From contig RDZE01000030.1 in NCBI GenBank assembly GCA_004293905.1, positions 1 to 64,000 on the forward strand: a DNA stretch of 64,000 bases, in the 5' to 3' direction. The notes below the pieces were generated by a model. That model had not been told where the DNA came from. It saw nothing but the letters and a program-made list of their open reading frames with translations, and did not search any database. Source of the stretch: Cytophagales bacterium. GTDB lineage: Bacteria > Bacteroidota > Bacteroidia > Cytophagales > Microscillaceae. Shown one piece after another: positions 28,401 through 37,183 of the stretch. The position numbers were made by a program, and so were the translations under genes. How positions within the stretch are numbered: the stretch's first letter is position 1; every line of letters begins with the position of its first letter.

Positions 28401-28800
28401 TAGGAGTGCCATTGTCTATGCGAACTAATTTTATGTTATCGCTACTTGTTTGACCAATTTCTATGCAATAGCCCTTCAAACTACCCTTGAGGTTGGCGTT
28501 GTCGCTTAATAAAAAAAACCTCACCAAATTAGTACTAGTAGGGTTGAACTTTAAATCTACCAAAAATTGCCATTCTGTATTATTACTTATCGTATTGGGC
28601 GTAGAAAGATACATACTATAAGGAGAGATGACACTACTACCATTACTTCTAAGTTGTTTATTATCTATAATGAAATCACTGACATCGCCCTGCCAAGTAG
28701 GGTTGTTACTGAAATCATCATCATTAAAATTATCATTGACCTGCCCGATTGCAAAATGACTAATAAGCGATAGAAAAAAGAGAATTTGCCAGTTTTTCAT
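25402..28800 (-). CDS. Large secreted protein with three lamin-tail domains
   Basis: A 1132-residue exported protein. A signal peptide, MKNWQILFFLSLISHFAIGQ, supports the start at 28800 rather than four codons upstream. The N-terminal 220 residues resemble a lectin-like or jelly-roll domain. Three lamin-tail (LTD) domains begin at INEIMADPTNANG, ITEIFADESPK and LNEVLFNPRPNG, alternating with SbsA-type Ig-like repeats (LSFNEAMDFSTV, VFFSEKMDSSSL). The end (PPSISPDGDGWQDF, DGSTATGERASLGLYIIYIELFD) is a FlgD-like or gliding-motility-type C-terminal domain, suggesting type IX secretion (inference). It is a probable surface or matrix protein. Confidence 0.85.
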   Translation of the reverse strand: MKNWQILFFLSLISHFAIGQVNDNFNDDDFSNNPTWQGDVSDFIIDNKQLRSNGSSVISPYSMYLSTPNTISNNTEWQFLVDLKFNPTSTNLVRFFLLSDNANLKGSLKGYCIEIGQTSSDNIKLVRIDNGTPTTIFTGLSSFASNVLVRIKVIRSANGSWYVLADNTGGYNFLSEGSPIVDNTYNHLNTTFSHFGVLCNYNTTTRFNQFYFDDVLVGLDNTAPTIQKVNTINNTQLEVYFSEPVELISAQNTNNYFVNNAIGNPLSAVRNATNTALVLLTFTTPFTDQVLNTLSVSQIKDISENIINTSLQSNFYYLLPYTAQNREIVINEIMADPTNANGVIGLPDAEYVELFNASNRPISLQNWTLEGTGTATLPFYVLPPKGFVTLCNGSDVAKFSNGTVLSWGTGSLTNTGEELILKNELGQSIDRFTYTDDMYRDNTKKEGAWSLEQINPFLKCSEGNNWSASTNNNGGTPNAQNSLFSNLPDTKAPFLQSSIALSNTKIQLSFNEAMDFSTVSQTSNYLFSPTITINNITLISLSTIELTLSPPLTVGVVYTLQLNNLKDCNGNLLNTTNARVGLGFSPAFQEILITEIFADESPKVGLPEREYIEIYNPTNKIINLENCILDDGSPKNLPKQVLFPQEYAIICNSSHTQEFTTFGKTIGISSLSLTNAGEQISFYNPSKGTVFSIEYSDEWYGNSLKKEGGYSLEMVDLNAPCVEKNNWTASQSTTGGSPAQKNTLTGSRTDQEKPLLLKVIARSADTLEVFFSEKMDSSSLAQAIYTLTPSIGIQKIIPLSPQFKSTLLKLQTPITINNNYTLSIERVSDCSGNVINSDNAKATFGLPTEADSSNILLNEVLFNPRPNGSDFIELYNYSDRYINLKNWALANIDERGQIENIKVITTTNLVMAPKEYLALSNNPDNIRMEYPQSAQKGNFQLCTLPSLNDDKGTVVLLDAKRKIMELFQYDEDFHFDLLDDPEGVSLERLSWQNTTNNPNNWFSASTQAGYATPSLPNSQSRAEIALDRIIRIEPPSISPDGDGWQDFTTLQFGTEVQGYLATIVIFDKNGREIKALARNVLLGNNDFYTWDGSTATGERASLGLYIIYIELFDSKTGEVKSLKKSVAVGMRF

Positions 28801-28822
28801 AAAATTACGCACTATTTTATGT

Positions 28823-28830
28823 CAAAAATA
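28823..28830 (-). promoter_or_regulatory. -7 element for the lamin-tail gene
   Basis: On the minus strand this reads TATTTTTG, fitting TAnnTTTG, 22 bases upstream of the start at 28800. No clear -33 box was found. Confidence 0.45.
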
Positions 28831-28877
28831 AAATAATATTTGGAGTAATTCATAAAAAAAGCTATTTTTGTTTACTA

Positions 28878-28885
28878 TAAATTTG
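28878..28885 (+). promoter_or_regulatory. -7 element for the sterol-desaturase gene
   Basis: TAAATTTG fits TAnnTTTG and lies 30 bases before the ATG at 28916. An earlier ATG at 28868 is upstream of it, which supports the later start. Another match, TATTTTTG, is at 28863-28870. Confidence 0.5.
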
Positions 28886-28915
28886 ATACAAAACTATCTA
28901 CTCCATATTTCTATT

Positions 28916-30163
28916 ATGAATGTTTATATCATCAGTGCTCCCATTATTTTAGGGCTACTCATTATTGAAATTTTATATTGTTGGTGGCAAAAAAATGACT
29001 ACTACAACTTTCAAGACACTATAGCTAATATAGGTACAGCCATTGGCAACCAATGTTTTAATTTAGTAGTAGCAGTTATCGTGTACCAATCCTATGGTTG
29101 GCTTTATGCTAATTGGGCATTGTTTAGTATTCCTACCAACCTCTGGACAATGGCTATTTTACTCATTCTGATAGATTTTTTGTTTTATTGGTTTCATAGA
29201 GTGGGGCATACCGTCAATGTATTTTGGGCAGCACACATGCCGCATCACTCTTCCGAAGAAATGAACTTGGGAGTTGGTTTGCGCGCAAGTGTTACACAAA
29301 GATTATTTTCTTTCTCCTTCTTTTTCCCTTTGCCTATTATGGGGTTTGAGCCCGATGCCATTTATTCTATGGTTGCGCTTCACCTTTTAATGTCTTATTG
29401 GCATCATACGCGTGTAATTGGACGATTGGGCTGGTTTGAAAAATGGTTCAATACTCCTTCACATCACAGAGTACATCATGGTGTGAATCCACAATATTTA
29501 GATAAAAACTTTGGCGAATTTCTTATCATTTGGGATAAAATGTTCGGCACTTTTGAACCAGAAAGAGAAGAAGTATGCTACGGAGTTACGCACCCTCCAC
29601 GCACTTGGGATCCTACCAATATCTACTTTCAATATTGGAAAGAACTATGGTACGATGCCGTTGCAGCACCTCATTGGATAGACAAAATAAAAATATGGTT
29701 TATGCCCTTAGGCTGGCGACCACGTGGTTTAGAGCAAGTAGGCGAAACCGTAAGGCAACCCGGATACTCTAAAAAAGAACAAATCAAATACCAATCACAT
29801 TCATTCAGAAATATTAAAATTTATCTTATCATACACGTAAGTTTGGCAATGCTTTTTATGTATATTACCGTCCACACAAAATCCCCGCTGAGCGACCTTG
29901 ACCGCTTCATATTTAGTATAGCCATATTCTTCATGATTACAGCTTGGGGTGGCATATTAGAAGGCAAGTCTTGGGCAATCTTCTTGGAAGTCTTTCGTTT
30001 ACTAATGATGGGTGTCCTCACTTTTTATGCCTTAGTATTTCTCTATAGAATTAGCGAACCTACAGGCATTTGGATTATGCTTTTATGGACAGCAATAGGC
30101 ATTTCTATTCTTTGGGTAACTACCCGATTTAGTTATTCTTCACTAAAAGCACAAAAAATATAA
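28916..30163 (+). CDS. Sterol desaturase / fatty acid hydroxylase family membrane protein
   Basis: A 415-residue integral membrane protein of the di-iron hydroxylase superfamily. Histidine clusters are FHRVGH, HMPHH, and HHRVHHG after a WHH motif, the eight-His iron-ligand arrangement. Membrane spans lie near residues 5-25, 50-90 and, in a C-terminal extension, about 310-405. The substrate, probably a lipid or carotenoid, cannot be told from sequence. The ATG at 28916 follows a -7 element. Confidence 0.9.
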   Translation: MNVYIISAPIILGLLIIEILYCWWQKNDYYNFQDTIANIGTAIGNQCFNLVVAVIVYQSYGWLYANWALFSIPTNLWTMAILLILIDFLFYWFHRVGHTVNVFWAAHMPHHSSEEMNLGVGLRASVTQRLFSFSFFFPLPIMGFEPDAIYSMVALHLLMSYWHHTRVIGRLGWFEKWFNTPSHHRVHHGVNPQYLDKNFGEFLIIWDKMFGTFEPEREEVCYGVTHPPRTWDPTNIYFQYWKELWYDAVAAPHWIDKIKIWFMPLGWRPRGLEQVGETVRQPGYSKKEQIKYQSHSFRNIKIYLIIHVSLAMLFMYITVHTKSPLSDLDRFIFSIAIFFMITAWGGILEGKSWAIFLEVFRLLMMGVLTFYALVFLYRISEPTGIWIMLLWTAIGISILWVTTRFSYSSLKAQKI

Positions 30164-30192
30164 AAAAAAACAATGTTTTTATAAAAAAAACG

Positions 30193-30200
30193 TATATTTG
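30193..30200 (+). promoter_or_regulatory. -7 element for ftsZ
   Basis: TATATTTG fits TAnnTTTG, 39 bases before the ftsZ start. An AATG about 17 bases upstream is a weak -33 candidate. ftsZ thus seems to have its own promoter. Confidence 0.6.
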
Positions 30201-30239
30201 CAAACATCAAAATTTTAAATTGCCTCTAAAAGCGTATAT

Positions 30240-31679
30240 ATGGCACAAAACGACTACAAATTTGAAATCCCAGTCAATACCAAATCTATCATCAAAGTAA
30301 TAGGGGTAGGCGGCGGCGGTAGTAATGCCGTGAATTACATGTATAACAAAGGTATTAAAGGTGTTGAGTTCTTGGTATGTAATACAGATATACAAGCCCT
30401 TAATTTAAGCCCCGTGCCACAAAAATTACAAATAGGCGAAAACCTTACCTCTGGATTGGGCGCAGGTGCTAACCCCGATAGAGGTAGAGAAGCCGCCTTG
30501 GAAAACAAAAATGAAATCAGAGAAATATTAGGCAATGATACCCGCATGTTGTTTATCACAGCAGGTATGGGCGGAGGCACAGGAACAGGTGCTGCCCCAG
30601 TAATTTCTAGTATTGCCAAAGAATTAGGTATTCTGACAGTTGCCATCGTAACTTCTCCGTTTTCTTTTGAAGGAAAAAAGAAAATCAGACAAGCGGAAAT
30701 AGGCATAGAACAACTGAAAAAAAACTGCGATACCGTACTCATTATCTCTAATGATCGCCTTAGCGAAATTTATGGGAATATGAAAATTAGTGAAGCCTTT
30801 TCACAAGCCGATAACGTATTGGCTACTGCTGCCAAAGGCATTGCTGAAATTATCACAGTAGAAACATACGTGAATATGGACTTCGAAGACGTGAAAACTG
30901 TAATGCGCAATTCGGGCTCTGCCGTAATGGGTTCTGCCAAAGCAGAAGGAGAAAATAGAGCTGTAAGAGCCGCGCAAGAAGCACTTAATTCACCATTATT
31001 AGACAACCGAAATATCAGAGGCGCGCAAAAAATATTGCTTTCAGTGATGTCTGGCGAAAAAGATGAATTACAAATGGACGAACTTACTGCCATCACGAAC
31101 TATATACAAGAGGAAGCAGGAGAAGGTGCAGAAGTCATCTTCGGAACAGGCATAGACCCCTCGCTTACTGATGCCATCAGAGTAACTGTAGTGGTTACGG
31201 GCTTTGATATGCAACAGAAAATAAAAACTACGCCCCCCACTGTAGAAGAAAAAACCCCTGTGATAGAAAACACTTATAAAGCAGAAAATGAAAATATAGT
31301 AAAAGAAGAAAATAGAAGTTTTACTTTTGAGGTAGAAAAAAAAGAAGACACCAATCAAAATAGTCTTATAGAAGAACAAGAGTATTTTGCAACGAAAAAT
31401 GTGCAACCTATAAAAATCATACATAATTTAGAGGACGATTCGGAAGCACAAGAAATTACAGAAGATACTAATAATAATCAGGAGAACAATACCCAACATC
31501 AACAAAAATCTGAATTAGAACTTAAAATAGAAAAACTATCTCAAGAAGCAGACGAACGCATCAATAAACTTAAAAAATTGAGCAATAAGACTTTTGAAAA
31601 TGATAGCAATAAAGAAAAATTTGAAGTACCTGCTTACCTAAGACGAAATTTGGATTTGGGAAATTCTGAAAATTCATAA
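30240..31679 (+). CDS. ftsZ: Cell division protein FtsZ
   Basis: Tubulin-like GTPase of 479 residues that forms the division ring. GVGGGGSNAVN (residues 22-32) and the tubulin signature GGGTGTG (111-117) are intact. After about residue 325 comes a long acidic, Glu/Asn/Gln-rich linker, then a C-terminal peptide (FEVPAYLRRNL) that would bind FtsA-like partners. It is not beside ftsA, ftsQ or mur genes here; comEC follows after 7 bases. Confidence 0.97.
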   Translation: MAQNDYKFEIPVNTKSIIKVIGVGGGGSNAVNYMYNKGIKGVEFLVCNTDIQALNLSPVPQKLQIGENLTSGLGAGANPDRGREAALENKNEIREILGNDTRMLFITAGMGGGTGTGAAPVISSIAKELGILTVAIVTSPFSFEGKKKIRQAEIGIEQLKKNCDTVLIISNDRLSEIYGNMKISEAFSQADNVLATAAKGIAEIITVETYVNMDFEDVKTVMRNSGSAVMGSAKAEGENRAVRAAQEALNSPLLDNRNIRGAQKILLSVMSGEKDELQMDELTAITNYIQEEAGEGAEVIFGTGIDPSLTDAIRVTVVVTGFDMQQKIKTTPPTVEEKTPVIENTYKAENENIVKEENRSFTFEVEKKEDTNQNSLIEEQEYFATKNVQPIKIIHNLEDDSEAQEITEDTNNNQENNTQHQQKSELELKIEKLSQEADERINKLKKLSNKTFENDSNKEKFEVPAYLRRNLDLGNSENS

Positions 31680-31686
31680 TAGTGCT

Positions 31687-33855
31687 ATGTCTTCTTTGGC
31701 AGTTTATACATACCTAAAAATTGTCATTGTGTTCATTATCGGTATCATTACAAGCCGTTATTTTGAACTTTCTTCCTTTCAAAACAATATTATTCTGAGC
31801 CTTATATGCACACATATAGGGCTTTATTGTATAGAGGCTTTTTTCCTAAAAAATACTTCTTTTTTCTACCATACTGCGGGCGTACAGACCTTTTGGATTA
31901 TTGCTTTGTTGGGTTTTTATCTTGCTCAAAAAAGCATAGAGAAAAATGATGCAGCACATTTTATACACCAAAATCAAGATGCAATCACTCACTACATAGC
32001 CAATATACAAAGCGAACCACAAGAGAAAAGTAAATTTGTTAGGTTAGAGGTAAAAGTTGTAGCCATAAAAACAAATCAAAAATGGATTGATACAAAAGGA
32101 AAAGTAATTGTTTATATTCGCAAAGATACCAATAAACTAAAAAATGAACCATTGTATCAGTTGGCTTATGGAGATGAGATAATCATTAGAGCCAAACCAA
32201 CGCCAACCACTCAACCTACTAATCCTTATGCATTTGACTATGCACGTTATTTGAGCCTACAAAATATTTATCACCAAAATTTTATTAGGATTGATGACTT
32301 TAGGTATTATCAATATGCGCCACAAAGTTATTTTATCAAATACGCCATTGATGCAAGACAATGGTGCGATGCTACTTTCAGACGCCTAATTCCTGATAAA
32401 CAAGTATATGGCATTGCTACCGCTTTTGTACTTGGTGTGAGAGATGCTATGGACGAAGAGATACTTACTGCTTATGCTAACACAGGTTTGATGCATGTAT
32501 TGGCTGTTTCTGGTTTTCATATTATTTTTATTGTACAATTAATAGAATGGTTTTTGGCGGGGCTGAAAAAAAGAAAACATGGCATTTGGATTTTTACCAT
32601 TATTGCGATTGTATTGCTATGGATGTATGCCTATCTGACAGGTTTAGCCGCTTCGGTTTTGAGGGCAGTACTTATGTTTTCGGTAGTATTATTGGGCAAT
32701 GCTATGCATAAAAAAGGGAATATTTACAATACATTGGCATTTTCGGCATGGATACTCTTACTCTACAACCCTTTTATGCTCTATGATGTAGGTTTTCAAC
32801 TTTCTTATATGGCGGTCTTGGGAATAGTGTATTTTCAACCCTTTTTTTATAGAAGTTTGGTTTTTTACCGCGATTTTTACCGTGTTTTGGATAAAAGTTG
32901 GCAAATATTAAGCGTTTCTTTGGCTGCCCAAATCACAACATTTCCCATCACTATTTACTATTTTCATCAGTTCCCGAATTATTTTCTGCTTTCCAATCTT
33001 CTAATTTTACCACTTGCTCCTTCCATTCTCTATGCGGGCATTGTTACCTTATGTTGCAATGCAATTCCTTATGTCAATGTTTTCTGTGCTGCTGTATTGT
33101 ATTGGAGTATTGTGGCAATGAATACGATTACATTCCAATTGGCAAAACTTCCTTATGCACTTACCGAAAGACTTTACCTCAATGGTTTTGAAGTAGCGAT
33201 TATTTATATTGTTATTATTTGTTTTAGCTTGTTTTATGTTTATTATCGTTTGCGCTATTTATGGTTAAGCAGTGTTTTAGTGTCTTTGTTTTGTATCTCT
33301 ATCATGGGGCGAGTTTATACGATGCCCAATCAACGTATTTTAGGTATTTATGATGTCAATAGAACAGGGCATGTGGTATTGATAGAAGGGCAAGAAGCAC
33401 TCATTTTGACAGATTCGGTATCAATAGAGAAGAAAAAAGCATTTACATTTGCCTTAGAGGGCTATTTTGGTTACAAAGGCATCAATGAAAATTATTGGTA
33501 TACTTGGGCAGATGCTACAGCCCAAAAGAAACATTTTGGGGCATTGCAGGCGGGTAAAAATTGGCATTGGCTTATTTGGCAAAAACAGCATATTTTATTC
33601 ATCACGGGTAAAATTGCCGACAAGTATTTTCAACAATTGATACAAAAAATAAAGCCCCATTATATCGTTTTGCAAAATAATGCTTGGCTGGGTTGGCATC
33701 TTTTAGAAAAGAATAACACACTAAAAAAAGTTATTTTTGATGCTACCAATCGGCGTAGTTTTTTAGAGAAAATAAAAAAAGAAATGCAACCCTTAGCTAT
33801 TCCTTATCATATTGTGAATGAGCAGGGCGCATTTCTTTTAGAAATCAAAAGTTAG
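31687..33855 (+). CDS. comEC: ComEC/Rec2-family DNA uptake channel
   Basis: A 722-residue membrane protein for single-stranded DNA import in natural transformation. It has N-terminal spans, an OB-like DUF4131 region (about 100-220) and the Competence domain with GLMHVLAVSGFHI and LTGLAASVLRAVLMF. The last 190 residues, where many homologues have a metallo-beta-lactamase domain, lack the HxHxDH metal motif, so any such domain is degenerate. It starts 7 bases after ftsZ and is probably co-transcribed. Confidence 0.9.
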   Translation: MSSLAVYTYLKIVIVFIIGIITSRYFELSSFQNNIILSLICTHIGLYCIEAFFLKNTSFFYHTAGVQTFWIIALLGFYLAQKSIEKNDAAHFIHQNQDAITHYIANIQSEPQEKSKFVRLEVKVVAIKTNQKWIDTKGKVIVYIRKDTNKLKNEPLYQLAYGDEIIIRAKPTPTTQPTNPYAFDYARYLSLQNIYHQNFIRIDDFRYYQYAPQSYFIKYAIDARQWCDATFRRLIPDKQVYGIATAFVLGVRDAMDEEILTAYANTGLMHVLAVSGFHIIFIVQLIEWFLAGLKKRKHGIWIFTIIAIVLLWMYAYLTGLAASVLRAVLMFSVVLLGNAMHKKGNIYNTLAFSAWILLLYNPFMLYDVGFQLSYMAVLGIVYFQPFFYRSLVFYRDFYRVLDKSWQILSVSLAAQITTFPITIYYFHQFPNYFLLSNLLILPLAPSILYAGIVTLCCNAIPYVNVFCAAVLYWSIVAMNTITFQLAKLPYALTERLYLNGFEVAIIYIVIICFSLFYVYYRLRYLWLSSVLVSLFCISIMGRVYTMPNQRILGIYDVNRTGHVVLIEGQEALILTDSVSIEKKKAFTFALEGYFGYKGINENYWYTWADATAQKKHFGALQAGKNWHWLIWQKQHILFITGKIADKYFQQLIQKIKPHYIVLQNNAWLGWHLLEKNNTLKKVIFDATNRRSFLEKIKKEMQPLAIPYHIVNEQGAFLLEIKS

Positions 33856-33876
33856 TATTGATGTTGCAAGAGATTT

Positions 33877-34347
33877 TTATACCCAACTTGTCAGTGTATC
33901 TAAAGTTTCTTTGAAAAATAAAGACGCTTTCCAAGTGAATGGCAGTGGCAAATCGATGCAAGGGTCGCACTCGAAGCCCAATTCTACGCCCAAACAATTG
34001 GCTTGAGCATTTCCTTTTTTGACGTAAACATACGCCAAATCTAACCCTTCATTGATAGCAGAACCATCATCGGCATAAGTTCCTTCTACGACTACCTCCC
34101 AGTATTCTTTGTACACTGTACCTCCCATAGATGGATTGCGGGCATAAACTTTTTTTACATTGACGATGCGTTTGGCATCATTAACATCACAACATGGGCA
34201 ATAAAGCATAATTTGTTTTTGTGATTTTAAGAACGCTACTGCCTTGTCAGCCTCTGCTTTTGTAATCCAAGCCAATTGATCAGCGAGGGCAGGTTTTAGG
34301 CTAATGAGCATAATAACAAACAACGATAGTGAGATTTTTTTTAACAT
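33877..34347 (-). CDS. Secreted hypothetical protein with a CPCC motif
   Basis: A 156-residue protein with a clear signal peptide (MLKKISLSLFVIMLISLKPALA). The mature part has a YCPCCD motif near residue 50 and more cysteines (NCLG, FECDPC), which may bind metal or form disulfides. No family was recognised. It is convergent with comEC and 59 bases after the glycerophosphodiesterase gene. Confidence 0.75.
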   Translation of the reverse strand: MLKKISLSLFVIMLISLKPALADQLAWITKAEADKAVAFLKSQKQIMLYCPCCDVNDAKRIVNVKKVYARNPSMGGTVYKEYWEVVVEGTYADDGSAINEGLDLAYVYVKKGNAQANCLGVELGFECDPCIDLPLPFTWKASLFFKETLDTLTSWV

Positions 34348-34406
34348 AATAATAAAGAATTTTAAACGTTTTACTCATTTATTTACTTTTTTAGAGGGGC
34401 ATTGTT

Positions 34407-35279
34407 TCATTTTTTGAGTATTTTTTTTGCTACATCAGGATAGTCTGTAATGATGCCATCAACCCCCATCGCGGCTAAACGGCGCATATCTTCGGGTTTG
34501 TTTACTGTCCAAACATATATTTTTTGCCCTTGTTCATGTATTTTCCTTACTACTTTTGCACTCACATATTGGTAGTTGAGATTGATATGGCTTGTGTTGT
34601 TGTATTGGTATACACTTCCTATCCTCAGTCCTCTATTCCAATGGAAAGGTAATGCGCTGATGTTGCCTACTGCTAATTGGTGTACTTCTATGTTTTTATC
34701 TAAATCTTTGACTGTTTGCACTACACCTGCATCAAAAGATTGCACAATGCACCAGTCTTTAGCTTTGTATTGATTGATGATTTTGAGTACATTTTGCTCT
34801 ATGTTATTACCTCCTTCTTTGATTTCGATGAGTAGGCGCGCTTCTCCATTGATAAGTTCTATTACTTCTTCGAGGCGTGGGATAGGTTCGCGGGCAAAAG
34901 AAGGACTAAACCAGCTACCTGCTTCTAAGCGAGAAAGTTCTAAATAGCTATGTTCTTCTATGCGTCCTTCGCCATTAGTGGTGCGGTCGAGGGTTTCATC
35001 GTGCATGAGTATAACTACAGAATCACTTGTCTGAAAAACATCTATTTCTATGATATCTGCCTCGAAATCGAGTGCTTTTTTGATGGCAATGAGCGTATTT
35101 TCGGGGGCTACACTTGAGGCACCACGATGCGCAATGATGGTTATGTTCTTATTGGGTTTGAAATTTGTAACATCTACGGAAGAAAACATATAAGAATCGC
35201 CGAATAGAAAAATGATAAGAATGCTTATGATAAGAAAAAAAGCGATAAGAAATGACCTTTTGAATAAAAATTGTATCAT
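34407..35279 (-). CDS. Glycerophosphodiester phosphodiesterase
   Basis: A 290-residue enzyme that releases glycerol 3-phosphate from glycerophosphodiesters. The GDPD signature IIAHRGASSVAPENT gives the catalytic His, followed by EIDVFQTSD and MHDETLDRTTNG with metal and catalytic residues; the end ITDYPDVA is also typical. An N-terminal hydrophobic segment (residues about 8-28) anchors or exports it. Confidence 0.93.
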   Translation of the reverse strand: MIQFLFKRSFLIAFFLIISILIIFLFGDSYMFSSVDVTNFKPNKNITIIAHRGASSVAPENTLIAIKKALDFEADIIEIDVFQTSDSVVILMHDETLDRTTNGEGRIEEHSYLELSRLEAGSWFSPSFAREPIPRLEEVIELINGEARLLIEIKEGGNNIEQNVLKIINQYKAKDWCIVQSFDAGVVQTVKDLDKNIEVHQLAVGNISALPFHWNRGLRIGSVYQYNNTSHINLNYQYVSAKVVRKIHEQGQKIYVWTVNKPEDMRRLAAMGVDGIITDYPDVAKKILKK

Positions 35280-35312
35280 TGTTTTGTCCTTTTATGTATT
35301 GATGAATGAAGA

Positions 35313-35321
35313 GCAAAGATA
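35313..35321 (-). promoter_or_regulatory. -7 element for the glycerophosphodiesterase gene
   Basis: Read on the minus strand it is TATCTTTGC, a TAnnTTTG match 34 bases upstream of the start. A plus-strand TAAATTTG at 35333-35340 in the same gap may serve the divergent membrane gene. Confidence 0.5.
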
Positions 35322-35400
35322 GAAGTATCTTGTAAATTTGTAATCAATTTCATAAATTTATAAGCGGAAAGAAATTTATCACAAAAATTAAAACTATAGT

Positions 35401-35940
35401 ATGGGATTATTTTTAGCACTCTCACTCATCATTATTTTTAGTGCAATAGTTACATCATTATTGACACATTTCATAGGTGCATACACACAACTCTTGGCTA
35501 TAAGACTGAGCAAAAAGAAACTTAGCCAACTTTCAGAATTATTGTTAAATCTATTTTTTATACTGCCTATGGGTATTTTTAGGCTTCTAAGTATTATATG
35601 GCTTTGGGGTTTTGCTATCAGTACTTGCTATACATTTAGTGAGAGTTGGTGGGCAAATACTTATTGGGTTTATTTTTTCTATGGGTTCAGTTGGATTGCT
35701 TTCTTATATGTGATTGTTCGTATAGAAATTTTCAAAACCATTCAGATGCAAAATAACCGTTATCAAAACCCCTTACCGAAAGATGCGTTAATGGCAATAA
35801 TGGCGCAATCATCGCGTAGAGATAGTTTGTTGGCAGAGCAAAAACTTGCGGCTCAAATAGGTGCTATTTTGTTTATTATTTTTGCTCTATTGCTATTATT
35901 TTTAGGTTCTGTACGTTATTATTTTGTATTTATGTGGTAA
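35401..35940 (+). CDS. Hypothetical membrane protein
   Basis: A 179-residue protein with an N-terminal membrane span (LALSLIIIFSAIVTSLL), two more in the middle (about 47-70 and 80-105) and one near the C-terminus (IGAILFIIFALLLLFLGSV). No domain was recognised. It stands alone between divergent and convergent neighbours. Confidence 0.7.
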   Translation: MGLFLALSLIIIFSAIVTSLLTHFIGAYTQLLAIRLSKKKLSQLSELLLNLFFILPMGIFRLLSIIWLWGFAISTCYTFSESWWANTYWVYFFYGFSWIAFLYVIVRIEIFKTIQMQNNRYQNPLPKDALMAIMAQSSRRDSLLAEQKLAAQIGAILFIIFALLLLFLGSVRYYFVFMW

Positions 35941-35946
35941 AAATAG

Positions 35947-37041
35947 TTATTTGATAATCTTATTGAGGTATTTCCAAATTTCGTCTTGGTAGGTAAAGGG
36001 GACTAAAGAATTATCGGGAACATCGCCCATACGAATCACGACAATATTTTTACTAGGTACAACATTTATCAGTTGTCCATTTTTGCCCATAGCGGCTATC
36101 ATATCGCTGGGTGCGTTTGGAGCAATACTACCACTGAATACGGTTTGCAGTGTGGGCACCATAAAAGAAGATTTGCCATTGAGCCACCACAAATAACCAT
36201 AAGAGGTATTGAGCGTTTGCGAGGTTTGAATCATAGCATTGTAGTAGTTTTCATTCAAAATAGTATTCTCACCCCATTTGCCTTTATTAAGAACTAACAG
36301 CCCAAAGCGAGCCATAGAGCGTGCCGTACTATAAAATACATTGTTGTATCCCGATTTTATCCAAATGCCCTCCATACCTATCTTATCTCTTATTTTGGTA
36401 TTGAAATAAACACTAAAACTTTGTTTGGTAGCACCTTCTATCACTTTATCGAGCAGTGTATAGGGCGCATTGTGGTATGCCCAACGTTTGCCTGCTTCTG
36501 CTTTTTGTACCAAACAGTTTTTATCTGTACAATCAGGGTCTGCCACGCCATCATCTAAGCCTGTAGTCATCGTGATTTGATTCCAAACCGTAATTTTAAT
36601 TTCTTGGTCTGCCGCAAGGTTTGTCCAGCCTGTACCCATATAGCGCGAGGAAGGTTCTTGCAAACTTAACAAGCCCTCTTGCTGTGCAATGCCTACCATC
36701 GTAGCCGTAAGTGTTTTACCCGCCGATGCCCAATACCAAAGGTCGTTTTGGGTGAAAGAACCACCATTAAAATTTTTCCCAAAATAGTATTCCATTACTA
36801 TTTTACCATCTTTGAGCACAATAAAAGCCCTGCTATTGGTTGTATTTAGATAATTTGTTAAAGCAGCTATTTCGCTTGTATTCCAACCTAAAGACTCGGG
36901 CGTACTACTTTCCCAAGAACTGCTCCCGATAGGAGGCAAATAAATAGTGGTTGGTACTACTGTTTCGCTTTCTTTTTTACCATTGCAATGCACTAATAAT
37001 AAAGAGAGTAAAAGAAAAGATAAAGTTTTGAATCTTGGCAT
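35947..37041 (-). CDS. Serine hydrolase lipoprotein (class C beta-lactamase fold)
   Basis: A 364-residue exported protein. A lipobox precedes Cys19 (LLLVHC). The catalytic Ser-x-x-Lys is S106-AGK109 and a YHN motif supplies the Tyr. This fold includes penicillin-binding proteins, esterases and aminopeptidases; the substrate is unknown, and there is no reason to call it a resistance enzyme. Confidence 0.88.
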   Translation of the reverse strand: MPRFKTLSFLLLSLLLVHCNGKKESETVVPTTIYLPPIGSSSWESSTPESLGWNTSEIAALTNYLNTTNSRAFIVLKDGKIVMEYYFGKNFNGGSFTQNDLWYWASAGKTLTATMVGIAQQEGLLSLQEPSSRYMGTGWTNLAADQEIKITVWNQITMTTGLDDGVADPDCTDKNCLVQKAEAGKRWAYHNAPYTLLDKVIEGATKQSFSVYFNTKIRDKIGMEGIWIKSGYNNVFYSTARSMARFGLLVLNKGKWGENTILNENYYNAMIQTSQTLNTSYGYLWWLNGKSSFMVPTLQTVFSGSIAPNAPSDMIAAMGKNGQLINVVPSKNIVVIRMGDVPDNSLVPFTYQDEIWKYLNKIIK

Positions 37042-37183
37042 GGTAAAGTTTTTTATTTGGTTTCAAAAGTTACTCTTCTTTGACCATAAAAATTGGCAAA
37101 AGTTTAGTTTTTATTTGCTTTTTTCAATAAAAATATCGATTATCGTAGCATCAATTGAAAAAAAAGACACTACCCCAAAATTC

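Noticed and set aside
35947-37041. Beta-lactamase resistance gene
   Set aside because: Only the general class C/penicillin-binding fold (SxxK, YxN) is seen; lipoprotein esterase-like hydrolases share it and no resistance context is present.
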